The notes below the pieces were generated by a model. It had not been told where the DNA came from. It did no database searches and was given only the letters and a program-made list of their open reading frames with translations. Of a stretch of 64,000 bases of DNA, positions 45,339 through 54,177 are shown piece by piece. Every line of letters starts with the position of its first letter. Position 1 is the stretch's first letter. This stretch comes from Halovenus halobia (GTDB taxonomy: Archaea > Halobacteriota > Halobacteria > Halobacteriales > Haloarculaceae), in assembly GCF_051414135.1 (NCBI RefSeq), contig NZ_JBLKOA010000003.1:62001-126000 (forward strand), in the 5' to 3' direction. A program made the position numbers and the translations under genes.

Positions 45339-45373
45339 CACGGCTGCGAGAATCACGGTAATGGCAACCATGA
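45339..45373 (-). other. CRISPR spacer matching type IV pilin core
   Basis: Read on the minus strand, this 35-nt spacer encodes MVAITVILAAV, the hydrophobic core of haloarchaeal type IV pilins. Against the pilin gene at 63899-63933 it matches 27 of 35 bases. All eight differences fall on third codon positions. The source is therefore a homologous pilin gene, not this one. Confidence 0.85.
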
Positions 45374-46252
45374 GCTTCAACCCCACAAGGGTCCGTCTGA
45401 AACTTGCGCTGCTAATCAAGGACGGAGAGAATGAGATCGGCTTCAACCCCACAAGGGTCCGTCTGAAACCGCGGGACGTGCGGGAGGTACTCGCGGTCAT
45501 CAAAGCTTCAACCCCACAAGGGTCCGTCTGAAACACCACTACGACACAGACCACGCTGGTCAATGGCGAGCTTCAACCCCACAAGGGTCCGTCTGAAACA
45601 AGCAAAGCATTAGCCACGACAAACAATCAAACCGCGCTTCAACCCCACAAGGGTCCGTCTGAAACGAGAGACATCGCTACCTCGTACAATTTGATGCTGC
45701 TTCAACCCCACAAGGGTCCGTCTGAAACCCGTGTTCGGGAGCTGAGACCTCTCCGATAGCAGAGGCTTCAACCCCACAAGGGTCCGTCTGAAACCGCTGT
45801 AACGACTGTGGTGAGGAAATCCCCGTCGAGGCTTCAACCCCACAAGGGTCCGTCTGAAACCGGTGGTGGCGGCGGCCAGACCCAGCCACAAAGCGCTTCA
45901 ACCCCACAAGGGTCCGTCTGAAACTTGTGATGTTGTACTCATTGGTGTTAGTTACTCCATGCTTCAACCCCACAAGGGTCCGTCTGAAACGCCGAACGGC
46001 TCGCGGCCCTCGAAGAACAGTACGAGGCTTCAACCCCACAAGGGTCCGTCTGAAACCACTTGATAAAGCTCGGGCTGAGATGGTCCAGCTAGAGCTTCAA
46101 CCCCACAAGGGTCCGTCTGAAACTGGGGTGGACTGACGGCAACTCAAACCAGACCGCGCTTCAACCCCACAAGGGTCCGTCTGAAACTTCACATCGGTCA
46201 TTCCGGCTATGATGTTCACGCGGCTTCAACCCCACAAGGGTCCGTCTGAAAC

Positions 46253-46346
46253 TCAACGTCGTAATCTCCCGACTTGTTGACGGTGCTTCAACCCCACAAG
46301 GGTCCGTCTGAAACTCAACGTCGTAATCTCCCGACTTGTTGACGGT
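46253..46346 (-). repeat. Tandemly duplicated spacer, first pair
   Basis: Spacers 46253-46284 and 46315-46346 are identical over 32 nt and separated by one intact repeat. The spacer is shorter than most in the array. A one-unit duplication by recombination or slippage is the simplest cause. Confidence 0.95.
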
Positions 46347-47297
46347 GCTTCAACCCCACAAGGGTCCGTCTGAAACTGTAATAGCAACCCTCAGTCAAAA
46401 CGGGACAACTGTAGCTTCAACCCCACAAGGGTCCGTCTGAAACTGCCATTCACTAAAAAAGTACACCGTTGCATACGTGCTTCAACCCCACAAGGGTCCG
46501 TCTGAAACGATAACCGACACGGCCGACAGCGCAGACCGCGGCTCGCTTCAACCCCACAAGGGTCCGTCTGAAACGTGTGGCGGCTTTCTGTGCATCGTGC
46601 GAGTCAATGCTTCAACCCCACAAGGGTCCGTCTGAAACTGTTCGGCGGCTGTTGCATCATCACACGGGAGGCAAGCTTCAACCCCACAAGGGTCCGTCTG
46701 AAACATGGGTTATCACACGGACACACCCAGACCTAACCGGAGCTTCAACCCCACAAGGGTCCGTCTGAAACAGCAAGACCCGGCGGCAAAAGCAGAGGAA
46801 CTATCTGAGCTTCAACCCCACAAGGGTCCGTCTGAAACACGCTTTCAGACTATGAGTAAGACAAAATGGGAGCTTCAACCCCACAAGGGTCCGTCTGAAA
46901 CTTCGAGCACTGGCCTGAGTGTTGGCATCCGCCGGCCGCTTCAACCCCACAAGGGTCCGTCTGAAACCAGTCGTCGGAGAGGATGTAGAGTTCGTGCGGG
47001 TTGCTTCAACCCCACAAGGGTCCGTCTGAAACCGCTGATGGGCGCGTGGGCGATGGTCGGCTTGACAGGCTTCAACCCCACAAGGGTCCGTCTGAAACCG
47101 GCCACTCGAAATGGTGATCCAGACAAGTAAAGGGGCTTCAACCCCACAAGGGTCCGTCTGAAACCAGCTCATCAAGAATAGCCAAATCGGTTTATTGGGT
47201 GCTTCAACCCCACAAGGGTCCGTCTGAAACGCGAGACGACGCAGAGCATCGCCTGTTCGTATTCGATGCTTCAACCCCACAAGGGTCCGTCTGAAAC

Positions 47298-47397
47298 CAG
47301 TAAGAGCGAAAAACAACCCCTCGGGGCAAAAGGCTTCAACCCCACAAGGGTCCGTCTGAAACCAGTAAGAGCGAAAAACAACCCCTCGGGGCAAAAG
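47298..47397 (-). repeat. Tandemly duplicated spacer, second pair
   Basis: Spacers 47298-47332 and 47363-47397 are identical over 35 nt and flank the repeat 47333-47362. They lie five and six repeats from the leader, so the duplication is fairly recent. Confidence 0.95.
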
Positions 47398-47689
47398 GCT
47401 TCAACCCCACAAGGGTCCGTCTGAAACCCGCGGATGACTGACGAACTCCCCGAGGCGAGAAATGCTTCAACCCCACAAGGGTCCGTCTGAAACGGCGTTT
47501 TTTCAGATGCCAAAATTAAGGGGATTGAGCTTCAACCCCACAAGGGTCCGTCTGAAACGCGAGGACTGAATTTTCCCGAACGCTCGTGCGGGAGCTTCAA
47601 CCCCACAAGGGTCCGTCTGAAACTTACTCGATTCCACTGCGACAAATACGACTCCGACGGCTTCAACCCCACAAGGGTCCGTCTGAAAC

Positions 47690-47792
47690 CATGCCCGATA
47701 TACGGGACATAGACGTGCTAACGGCCGGTTGGAATAAACTCTTTCCGTCGACCGTCAATAAGCTGCGTTCCCGTGGGGGTCGACGGAACTGA
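47690..47792 (-). promoter_or_regulatory. CRISPR leader
   Basis: A 103-nt segment between cas2 and the first repeat. It has an 11-bp perfect inverted repeat (47743-47753 and 47778-47788, core GTCGAC) and a TATA-like AGTTTATTCC on the minus strand (about 47731-47740). A 13-nt near-palindrome CCCGTATATCGGG (47694-47706) lies four bases from the first repeat. It should drive pre-crRNA transcription and guide spacer insertion. The inverted repeat could also end the cas transcript. Confidence 0.7.
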
Positions 47793-48053
47793 CTACAGAA
47801 ACCGCTGATCCTCGGTCGGGTCCTCGCCGTAGACCGTCCGATTGAGCAGTGTATCCGAAGATAGCTCGTATATGATCGTCGATTCACCGGGTTTTAGCAG
47901 GTCATCGATCTCGTTTTTGAGTTGAGCGAGATCACCTTCGGAAATTTCACCTTCGAGTACGGAGTTTTGAACGTGGGTCAAATACCGTCGCCCAATTTTG
48001 AGTGCTTTCTGTGTTCGTTCTGCTTCCAGATCGTAGACCATCACGACGTACAT
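47793..48053 (-). CDS. cas2: CRISPR adaptation endonuclease Cas2
   Basis: An 86-residue ferredoxin-fold protein with the N-terminal MYVVMVYDLEAERTQKAL holding the conserved Asp. The dimer bridges two Cas1 dimers in the spacer-integration complex. It is last in the cas operon, one base after cas1, and its stop lies 103 nt from the first repeat. Length and motif are normal. Confidence 0.95.
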   Translation of the reverse strand: MYVVMVYDLEAERTQKALKIGRRYLTHVQNSVLEGEISEGDLAQLKNEIDDLLKPGESTIIYELSSDTLLNRTVYGEDPTEDQRFL

Positions 48054-48054
48054 T

Positions 48055-49050
48055 TCACCACCACCGTTGGAACGGATCGTACTCCTCTCCGGCCAGCAAG
48101 TGTTTCTTCAGCTTGTACGCTTCCAGACGAATCAGGTACTGATAGCTGACCTTGCGGTTGAGCGTTGGATGTTCGACTGTCCGTTCGAGCGTCTCTTCGA
48201 ACGCCTTCGTGTACGCCTTCCGGCCAGATTCGTTCAATAGACACGAACCGAGTTCAGTCTCAAAATCATCTGCCGAAATCTGATTTCGATTTACCAACCG
48301 AAACAGGACACGGTCCGCGAGCACCGGTTTGAATAAGTCCGCGAGGTCAAGCGACAGCGAGTATCGCCGTTCACCCGGTTCATGAAGGTAGCTGATTGTC
48401 GGATCAAGTGCCGTAGCGCGGATCGCCGAGACACAGTTCGCATAGACCAGCGAGTTGCCGAATGAAATGAGACTATTGATCTCGTTGGGTGGGGGATTAT
48501 ATTCTCGCTGGGCCAGCTGGAACTCACTCGGCAGAATCTCATTGAAGCTTCGGTAATAGGCCTTTCTCGCGGTAGCTTCAGTCCCCAGTAGCTCATCAAC
48601 CGGAAGCGACTCATCGACACGATTAGCCGCAGCGTCCAAATCCTCGATTACGCTATCAAGCTCGTGGTCTCGACCATTGTAGTAGACCACGTTGGTTCGC
48701 ATATTGTGGATGCTTCCACGGACAATCGCGGCGGCTAACTGGCGTCGGTGTTGGCTGTCCTCGTAAGCACGAACTTGATTGACAACGGTCTTTCCAGACG
48801 TTTGGCCGCGCTTCGGCATCACCGAACCCGAGTAGTAATCCTCCCAGCCGAAGACGTGCAACGCGACCGTCCGGTCGTTGAGAAACGACATCAGTCGCGT
48901 GTTGAAATCGATCTGGCCGTGCAGAAAGAACGCTTCGGCGTTCTCGACGGGAATGTATTGCTTGTCCCCGCCATCGTCGGGGACGAGTCTGAGCGTGTCG
49001 TCGCTGCGTTCGAGTCGGCCGTCCGAAAAGACGTGGTAGTTCCTATCCAT
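48055..49050 (-). CDS. cas1: CRISPR integrase Cas1 (type I-B)
   Basis: A 331-residue metal-dependent integrase. The N-terminal beta domain (MDRNYHVFSDGRLERSDDT) is followed by the helical catalytic domain. Expected metal ligands lie in LGTEATARKAYYRSF (Glu), SYLHEPGERRYS (His) and LDLADLFKP (Asp). The start at 49050 leaves two bases after the cas4 stop. An upstream in-frame start at 49062 would lie inside cas4 and is unlikely. Confidence 0.96.
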   Translation of the reverse strand: MDRNYHVFSDGRLERSDDTLRLVPDDGGDKQYIPVENAEAFFLHGQIDFNTRLMSFLNDRTVALHVFGWEDYYSGSVMPKRGQTSGKTVVNQVRAYEDSQHRRQLAAAIVRGSIHNMRTNVVYYNGRDHELDSVIEDLDAAANRVDESLPVDELLGTEATARKAYYRSFNEILPSEFQLAQREYNPPPNEINSLISFGNSLVYANCVSAIRATALDPTISYLHEPGERRYSLSLDLADLFKPVLADRVLFRLVNRNQISADDFETELGSCLLNESGRKAYTKAFEETLERTVEHPTLNRKVSYQYLIRLEAYKLKKHLLAGEEYDPFQRWW

Positions 49051-49052
49051 TG

Positions 49053-49601
49053 TTAACACCAACAGAAGTCGTGATACGCACAGGAATCACAGTACGGTTT
49101 CTCCTCGGCCGGTGGTGGCGAGGACCGACTAACGACATCGTGAATGCCGCGGATCGCGGTTTCGACTTTTTCGCTTCGCTTCGTCGTGAGTTCGACGGGT
49201 TCGCGCTTTCGTTCCCGTGGGTGAGCCAAGACGCCATCACGCTGGATATCTGCCACCCGGTCGAGATACCAGAGATAATAGGACAACTGCATCTCGGCCG
49301 GTTCCGTGAGCGTCGACGAAGGTTTGACCTCGACGACGCGGCCGTCGTCCAGCAGGTCCAGCGAGACCATGCCGAGATGGAGGTTCTCGCGTTTGTCGCT
49401 GTACGCCGTCTCGTCAACGCGGGTGCCACGGACGACAGTAGCGTTCTCGCGGTCGATTTCAAGATTCCGTGATTCGAACCAAAGTTCGCGCTTACAGACG
49501 TAGTAGTACTGCACCATTACGCCAGTCACACGGAACGGATCGTCGACTGGTTCGCCGCGGGCGGTTGCGAGGAGTCGTTCGATTGGGTCAGCGTCGGTCA
49601 A
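49053..49601 (-). CDS. cas4: Cas4 iron-sulfur nuclease
   Basis: A 182-residue RecB-type nuclease that trims prespacers and selects PAM ends. The [4Fe-4S] cysteines are Cys36 (YYVCKRELW) and three at the C-terminus (CDSCAYHDFCWC). Catalytic residues sit in the segment MVSLDLLDDGRVVEVKPS. It overlaps cas3 by four bases. Confidence 0.94.
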   Translation of the reverse strand: MTDADPIERLLATARGEPVDDPFRVTGVMVQYYYVCKRELWFESRNLEIDRENATVVRGTRVDETAYSDKRENLHLGMVSLDLLDDGRVVEVKPSSTLTEPAEMQLSYYLWYLDRVADIQRDGVLAHPRERKREPVELTTKRSEKVETAIRGIHDVVSRSSPPPAEEKPYCDSCAYHDFCWC

Positions 49602-52318
49602 AAGAATCGGTCCTCCACACCGTATTCACTTGGTTGGACTCCAAATTCTGAATCGAATATTGAATTCGATGCATGGAGAATCCGTTCCGGATCATGCCGC
49701 TTTTTCTCTTCATCAAGTAACGGTTCAAGACTAAGAAGACCGCTCGCAGCATCCGTATTCGCTCTTGGAACCGGAATCGAAACTCGAATCGAGGCCAATT
49801 CGTCCCGTTTTGAATCCACTTCTTCGAACTTCCGTTCCCTCATAAGTGATTCAATGGCAGTTGCGGAGTCGTGTTCTTCCTCTGTCCGACATACGTATAC
49901 CTCAACTGACTGTCGACGTTCGATGAGTGACGCTTCGCGCAGCGTCTCCCCATCTGCCTGCTCGAATGCAGTCACGAGATCATTACTCTCGGAGACGCTG
50001 TGAACACGCTCTCCAACAGTATCGTGATAGCGTTCGATAGCGTCCTTCGCTAGAACCTCGTCAGCAAACGCGGCTCCATGTTCGTCCCGGACAGTTTCGA
50101 GAACGGATCGAGTATGCATTAGAAGATCCGTCTCACCTCTACTGCGGTTCGGTGCGTACACTGCGGTCGATGGAGGTGTATTGCCTTCGCCGGGTGGTTC
50201 GAGTTGCCAGACGGTGGTAACACCAGTTTCCGGTGCGCGTTCGTATGAACGATTACACCGACCTGCCGCCTGTACTATCGAATCTAGGGGAGCGAAGTCA
50301 CGGTAGACAGTGTCGAAGCTGATGTCGACCCCCGCTTCGACGAGTTGTGTCGAGATGAGTGCGAACGGAATATCAATCCCAGCGAGATCGTTCGCAACAG
50401 CAAGGAGGAACTGCCTATCGCACGGGCGCACACGCGTCGTCAGATGTAGATACGCTACGGTCTCTTTGGTTCGAAGCTTCTCGACAACAGCGCGAACGAG
50501 CCGACCGCGCTCAATACTCGGCCGTTGCTTGCCGTCGTACTCCTTTGTCGCTGACGGCCCACCGATTTCGTCTTCATTAAGCTGTGCTTCATACAATTCA
50601 GAGACAGCGACCGGATCAGGCTTGGATTCTGAGATACTATCCACAAATTCCCTCGTAAGCGTTCGAGTGCTTTCTATCGTGTTACAGATCGCTAACGTTG
50701 TGTCTCCGCTTACGACGGTTTCTGCGAGTAAGTTTGCTGCGTCCAGGTGGGATAATCGATCCTCGTTTTCGGTGACGAGTGCTGTCGTATGGAGTTGATA
50801 CTGTACTCTCGATGGTGGATCACCAGCGAAAGCGGATTGCTCGATCTCAAGCAGTTGTTCAGACGGAATAAGTTCGAACGAATCCTCAACGAGGGAGGGT
50901 TGTGTAGCGGTCATTAGCAACACCTGAGCATCGAACTGCTCAGTCAGCATATCGATGAGCTTCCGAACGATGGGCCACCAATGCTGTGGGATCGCCTGTG
51001 GTTCATCGATAACAACAGTGCTACCCTGAAGCGCGGATAGCTTGAGCGATTGTCCATTTCGCGGGCCAGCGAGACTCTCAAACAACTGTACAAAAGTCGT
51101 TAGCGTCAGCCCGGTTCGCCAGCTCTCTGCTAGTAGCACCTCGTGTGAAGCGTGTTCGTCTGTTTCCTCTTCCTCTTCGCTTTCCGTATCGGTTCTTGTT
51201 TCTGCGAGGTGGTGATGTACCGTCAGCAGATTACCGGATGGATCTGTCTCGAAAACGTCCTGTAGCGTTCCCGAAGTCTGGTCGATGATAGAGGTAAACG
51301 GGAGTGCGTATACGAGTCGCCCATCGTGGTTCTCACAGAGTGTAAGGCCCGCAAGCAGGCCAGCGAATGTTTTTCCGTATCCTGTCGGGAGCGTTAACGT
51401 CGCGACTGAGTGATTGCTTTCGAGAAATTCCTGTGTCTGTTCCGGAATCTCGTCTTGAACCTTTGTTCTGACTTCGTTTAGCTGAGCTTCAATATCGTTT
51501 TGCGTTTCTCCACCCAGCTCTGTTAGATGGGTTTCGAGTTTATCGAGTGATGGATACTCCCCCGATAGTCGGTTGTCATCGGAATCGATTCCTGCAGCAT
51601 CCGTTTTGTCTGCAAACGTCAACGCGCCAAATAGGATCAAATGTGTCGTGTATATTGACTCATTGAAAAGAGAGTTTTTTACTTCTAGTTCGCCAGCGAA
51701 TCCTCCTCTCTTACCTGCATCTTCGACGACATCTGTGAGGATAGGTGAGTCAGAGGCACCGCCGATCTTTTCCAGAAAATCGTCCCAAGCCCCCTCACGG
51801 ACTGCTTTCCTGAACAGATCACGAGCAAACGTCTCGGCATGAGCTTCGATTGTTTTGGCTTGCTTGATTGCCTGAATGGTTTGATTGCTTCCCATCGGAT
51901 CGATTCGAGGCTCGTCAAACGTTTTTCTGATATATTTTGCTGCATCCGGGACATCACCGTGATGTTTGGCAACAGCGAGCAGTCCAGCTAACCGGGGTTC
52001 TCGCTCATACCCGTTCTGTTCGAGAAAGAAGTAGGCGACCAAACTACCCAGTCTTGCATGGTGCTTTGGAGAGTCATAGTATTCATCTCGGATGTACCGT
52101 TGAAATGCCGGTGTTGCTTTCGCAAAATCGTGAGCCAGACCGAGAAGTTGGACTATTTCACTGAGTGAATCCTCAGTCTGTGACTGTGTGTTCTCAGATA
52201 TAGCAGAAGCGGCTCGATCACTCACACCCGTCAAGTGGCCCCAGAGCGGTTTTGATGCACGATTCGCCTCCGGCGGATGAGAGAGAATTTCTCGTCCCGA
52301 GTCAAGCGTCCACGTCAT
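49598..52318 (-). CDS. cas3: Cas3 helicase-nuclease
   Basis: A 906-residue effector. The N-terminal HD nuclease shows His63-Asp64 (LGLAHDFAKATP), His86-His87 and AKHHGD at 118-122. The SF2 helicase follows with Walker A TLPTGYGKTFAGL, motif II VVIDEPQAIPQHWW, LLMTATQPS and motif VI QAAGRCNRS. It unwinds and degrades DNA marked by Cascade. All catalytic motifs seem intact. It overlaps cas4 and cas5 by a few bases. The codons and base composition are more AT-rich than in the flanking chromosome. Confidence 0.96.
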   Translation of the reverse strand: MTWTLDSGREILSHPPEANRASKPLWGHLTGVSDRAASAISENTQSQTEDSLSEIVQLLGLAHDFAKATPAFQRYIRDEYYDSPKHHARLGSLVAYFFLEQNGYEREPRLAGLLAVAKHHGDVPDAAKYIRKTFDEPRIDPMGSNQTIQAIKQAKTIEAHAETFARDLFRKAVREGAWDDFLEKIGGASDSPILTDVVEDAGKRGGFAGELEVKNSLFNESIYTTHLILFGALTFADKTDAAGIDSDDNRLSGEYPSLDKLETHLTELGGETQNDIEAQLNEVRTKVQDEIPEQTQEFLESNHSVATLTLPTGYGKTFAGLLAGLTLCENHDGRLVYALPFTSIIDQTSGTLQDVFETDPSGNLLTVHHHLAETRTDTESEEEEETDEHASHEVLLAESWRTGLTLTTFVQLFESLAGPRNGQSLKLSALQGSTVVIDEPQAIPQHWWPIVRKLIDMLTEQFDAQVLLMTATQPSLVEDSFELIPSEQLLEIEQSAFAGDPPSRVQYQLHTTALVTENEDRLSHLDAANLLAETVVSGDTTLAICNTIESTRTLTREFVDSISESKPDPVAVSELYEAQLNEDEIGGPSATKEYDGKQRPSIERGRLVRAVVEKLRTKETVAYLHLTTRVRPCDRQFLLAVANDLAGIDIPFALISTQLVEAGVDISFDTVYRDFAPLDSIVQAAGRCNRSYERAPETGVTTVWQLEPPGEGNTPPSTAVYAPNRSRGETDLLMHTRSVLETVRDEHGAAFADEVLAKDAIERYHDTVGERVHSVSESNDLVTAFEQADGETLREASLIERRQSVEVYVCRTEEEHDSATAIESLMRERKFEEVDSKRDELASIRVSIPVPRANTDAASGLLSLEPLLDEEKKRHDPERILHASNSIFDSEFGVQPSEYGVEDRFF

Positions 52319-53145
52319 CGAAACACCACAGTTCGATTATCAACGCTTGCCGCTGTTGTATCTGAGACGGTGAGTGTGTCTCCATCCGGACTATACGTAT
52401 AGGTCAGGTAACTCGTTGTTCGCCGTCCCGAGAATTCACCGGACGTTGTCGTCCGTTCCATGAACGCCGGTGATCGTTCCGTTCCATAGTTGACGTTTGG
52501 TTCAGGTATCACGCCATCAGGGTCTGGAACCGCGGAATCGACAGCGTGAGGTTCGGATTGTGCTACTGCTGTCACCTCGTATTCACCGAGGTATTCGATG
52601 TCGGCCAGATATTCGGAGAGACCAAGCGAAGGCGTGTAGTATGATTTTCCTTCCGCAAGGTACTCTCGAAGTTCGTCGTATCTTTCCTCGTCAGCAAGCC
52701 AAAGGTCAATTCGGTACTCAGGTTCAACGAGTACCTCGTAATTCGTTCGCTGCCTATCCTCCGTCGGATCTGGATAGTAGACGCTGACCTTGCCCCGCGT
52801 ATTGACTCCTTTCAGCCCTTCTTGCGATGTAGTGAGGTTATTCACGGGGAGATTTATCGTTCGCAGTTCGCTTACCGGCTCAATAGATATCGCAGATGAC
52901 TCGGGGCCAAACAGGTCATAATACTGGTTTCGCCCGATACCCAGAACTGCGGCCAAGAGACCAGCGACAGTTGTTCTTGGGATGATTCGGTACGTAGTTT
53001 TCACTGTGTTCCCCTCAACGCGGCGGAAGTGCCCCCATGGGCCGGATAGCCGAAACGAAAGGCACCGCTCCGGAGGGGAACGGGAGAGCGGCTCAGTGTC
53101 TTGGCTTGTACTCTCGTCAGCGTGATCGTCAAGTTGTGATTGCAT
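52315..53145 (-). CDS. cas5: Cas5 (type I-B Cascade subunit)
   Basis: A 276-residue RAMP protein that caps the 5' handle of crRNA. The N-terminal strand CLSFRLSGPWGHFRRVEGN and RIIPRTTVAGLLAAVLG are typical of Cas5 (Csh/Cas5h). A proposed start at 53145 adds an acidic, Ser-rich 28-residue lead-in (MQSQLDDHADEST). It sits 12 nt after cas7 and overlaps cas3. Confidence 0.93.
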   Translation of the reverse strand: MQSQLDDHADESTSQDTEPLSRSPPERCLSFRLSGPWGHFRRVEGNTVKTTYRIIPRTTVAGLLAAVLGIGRNQYYDLFGPESSAISIEPVSELRTINLPVNNLTTSQEGLKGVNTRGKVSVYYPDPTEDRQRTNYEVLVEPEYRIDLWLADEERYDELREYLAEGKSYYTPSLGLSEYLADIEYLGEYEVTAVAQSEPHAVDSAVPDPDGVIPEPNVNYGTERSPAFMERTTTSGEFSGRRTTSYLTYTYSPDGDTLTVSDTTAASVDNRTVVFR

Positions 53146-53157
53146 CCCTATGATCCA

Positions 53158-54177
53158 CTAGTTACCGTACACATCGATTTCGTGGACTGAGTCGAAGCGG
53201 TCTTCGAGCGCACTAACGAATCCGTCTTGGAGTGATTCTCCATTGAGTTCGATCTCTAATGCATCGTCAGCAACGACATGCACTGTCTGGATGCGATCCT
53301 CATGTGATTTGAGCCGGGAGACAAGATCCGTTGCATCGACTGTTACGTCTTGCACTGTCCGGTAGGAGCGAGCGTCTTCGTCGTCACCCACGACATCAAG
53401 TTCGTGCGTGAGGCCGCCGATATGGAAACTGTCAGTGTCGTACTCGACACGAATGTAGAGACGTGGCTCCTGTCCTACCTTGCTACGGGTGATTGTTTGG
53501 TTTTTGATCGCACGCCAACAGGTCGAATCCAGTTGTTCTATATCCTCCGTTTTGAGGTTGGTATCCTCCGCACCGTGTTCATCGACCAGCCCGTGGAATC
53601 CGATCAGGCCGTATTTGATCCGGTGATCATCCAGATCGAATCCGCCCTGCTCTTTTTCGTCGTCGGTGCCGATAACACTCGTGAGGCTGTTGTACTCCTC
53701 GTTTACCTCGACAGGGTGGAGTGTTTTTCCAGGTGAGAACTGGACAGGGCCTGTAAGGTGATCAGGGAGGTGCTTTTCGAGGGCCTCGATAAGCTCACCA
53801 GCATCGGTATCAATGCTAAAGGTTGCACCGAACAACCGGGCGTCGATTGCATTGTCGAGGAACCTGTCGAAGCCATCGAACTCCTCGTCTTCAATTTCCT
53901 CGACAGTTGTCACACCGAACGTTTCCTTGAGTAGATCCTCGCGCTCTTTAGCGTATTCCCCGCGTTCGCTCGTAATGTAGACTCCTTCATTGTCTGCCTC
54001 GAACTGATCGCGGAGGTAGCGTTTCAGCCGAACGTCGGTGACGATTGCCTCGTTTGTTACGGGATCGATTCGCGGTCTGTTCGCTCCACTAAGTGGATTA
54101 CCGTTGGGATTGGCGTCAACGGCATCATACAAAAAGACAATTTCCGAGCGGTTCTCGATGATGTTGTTTTTACTCAT
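53158..54177 (-). CDS. cas7: Cas7 (Csh2, Cascade backbone)
   Basis: A 339-residue RAMP protein that forms the crRNA-binding filament. The N-terminus EIVFLYDAVDANPNGNPLSG and the following PRIDPVTNEAIVTDVRLKRY are the Csh2 signature. Later segments include HPVEVNEEYNSLTSVIG. The start at 54177 (MSKNNIIENRSE) overlaps the end of cas8b by eight bases. The longer frame to 54297 would lie inside cas8b. Confidence 0.95.
   Translation of the reverse strand: MSKNNIIENRSEIVFLYDAVDANPNGNPLSGANRPRIDPVTNEAIVTDVRLKRYLRDQFEADNEGVYITSERGEYAKEREDLLKETFGVTTVEEIEDEEFDGFDRFLDNAIDARLFGATFSIDTDAGELIEALEKHLPDHLTGPVQFSPGKTLHPVEVNEEYNSLTSVIGTDDEKEQGGFDLDDHRIKYGLIGFHGLVDEHGAEDTNLKTEDIEQLDSTCWRAIKNQTITRSKVGQEPRLYIRVEYDTDSFHIGGLTHELDVVGDDEDARSYRTVQDVTVDATDLVSRLKSHEDRIQTVHVVADDALEIELNGESLQDGFVSALEDRFDSVHEIDVYGN

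Larger units (their letters stand above)
42631..47689 (-). CRISPR. Type I-B CRISPR array, 78 repeats (74 intact)
   Basis: The repeat is 30 nt. On the plus strand it begins GCTTCAACCCCACAAGG and ends GTCCGTCTGAAAC. Transcribed on the minus strand it ends GTTGAAGC, the haloarchaeal 8-nt crRNA handle. I counted 74 intact copies, from 42891-42920 to 47660-47689, with spacers of about 32-39 nt. Four decayed copies lie at the left end: 42631-42660, 42698-42727, 42762-42791 and 42827-42856. Decay at the left and cas2 at the right place the leader on the right. Two spacers are tandemly duplicated. Confidence 0.98.

Noticed and set aside
43315..47394. Several repetitive open frames inside the CRISPR array
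   Set aside because: They are translations of the 30-nt repeat (which is a multiple of three) joined to spacers, not proteins.
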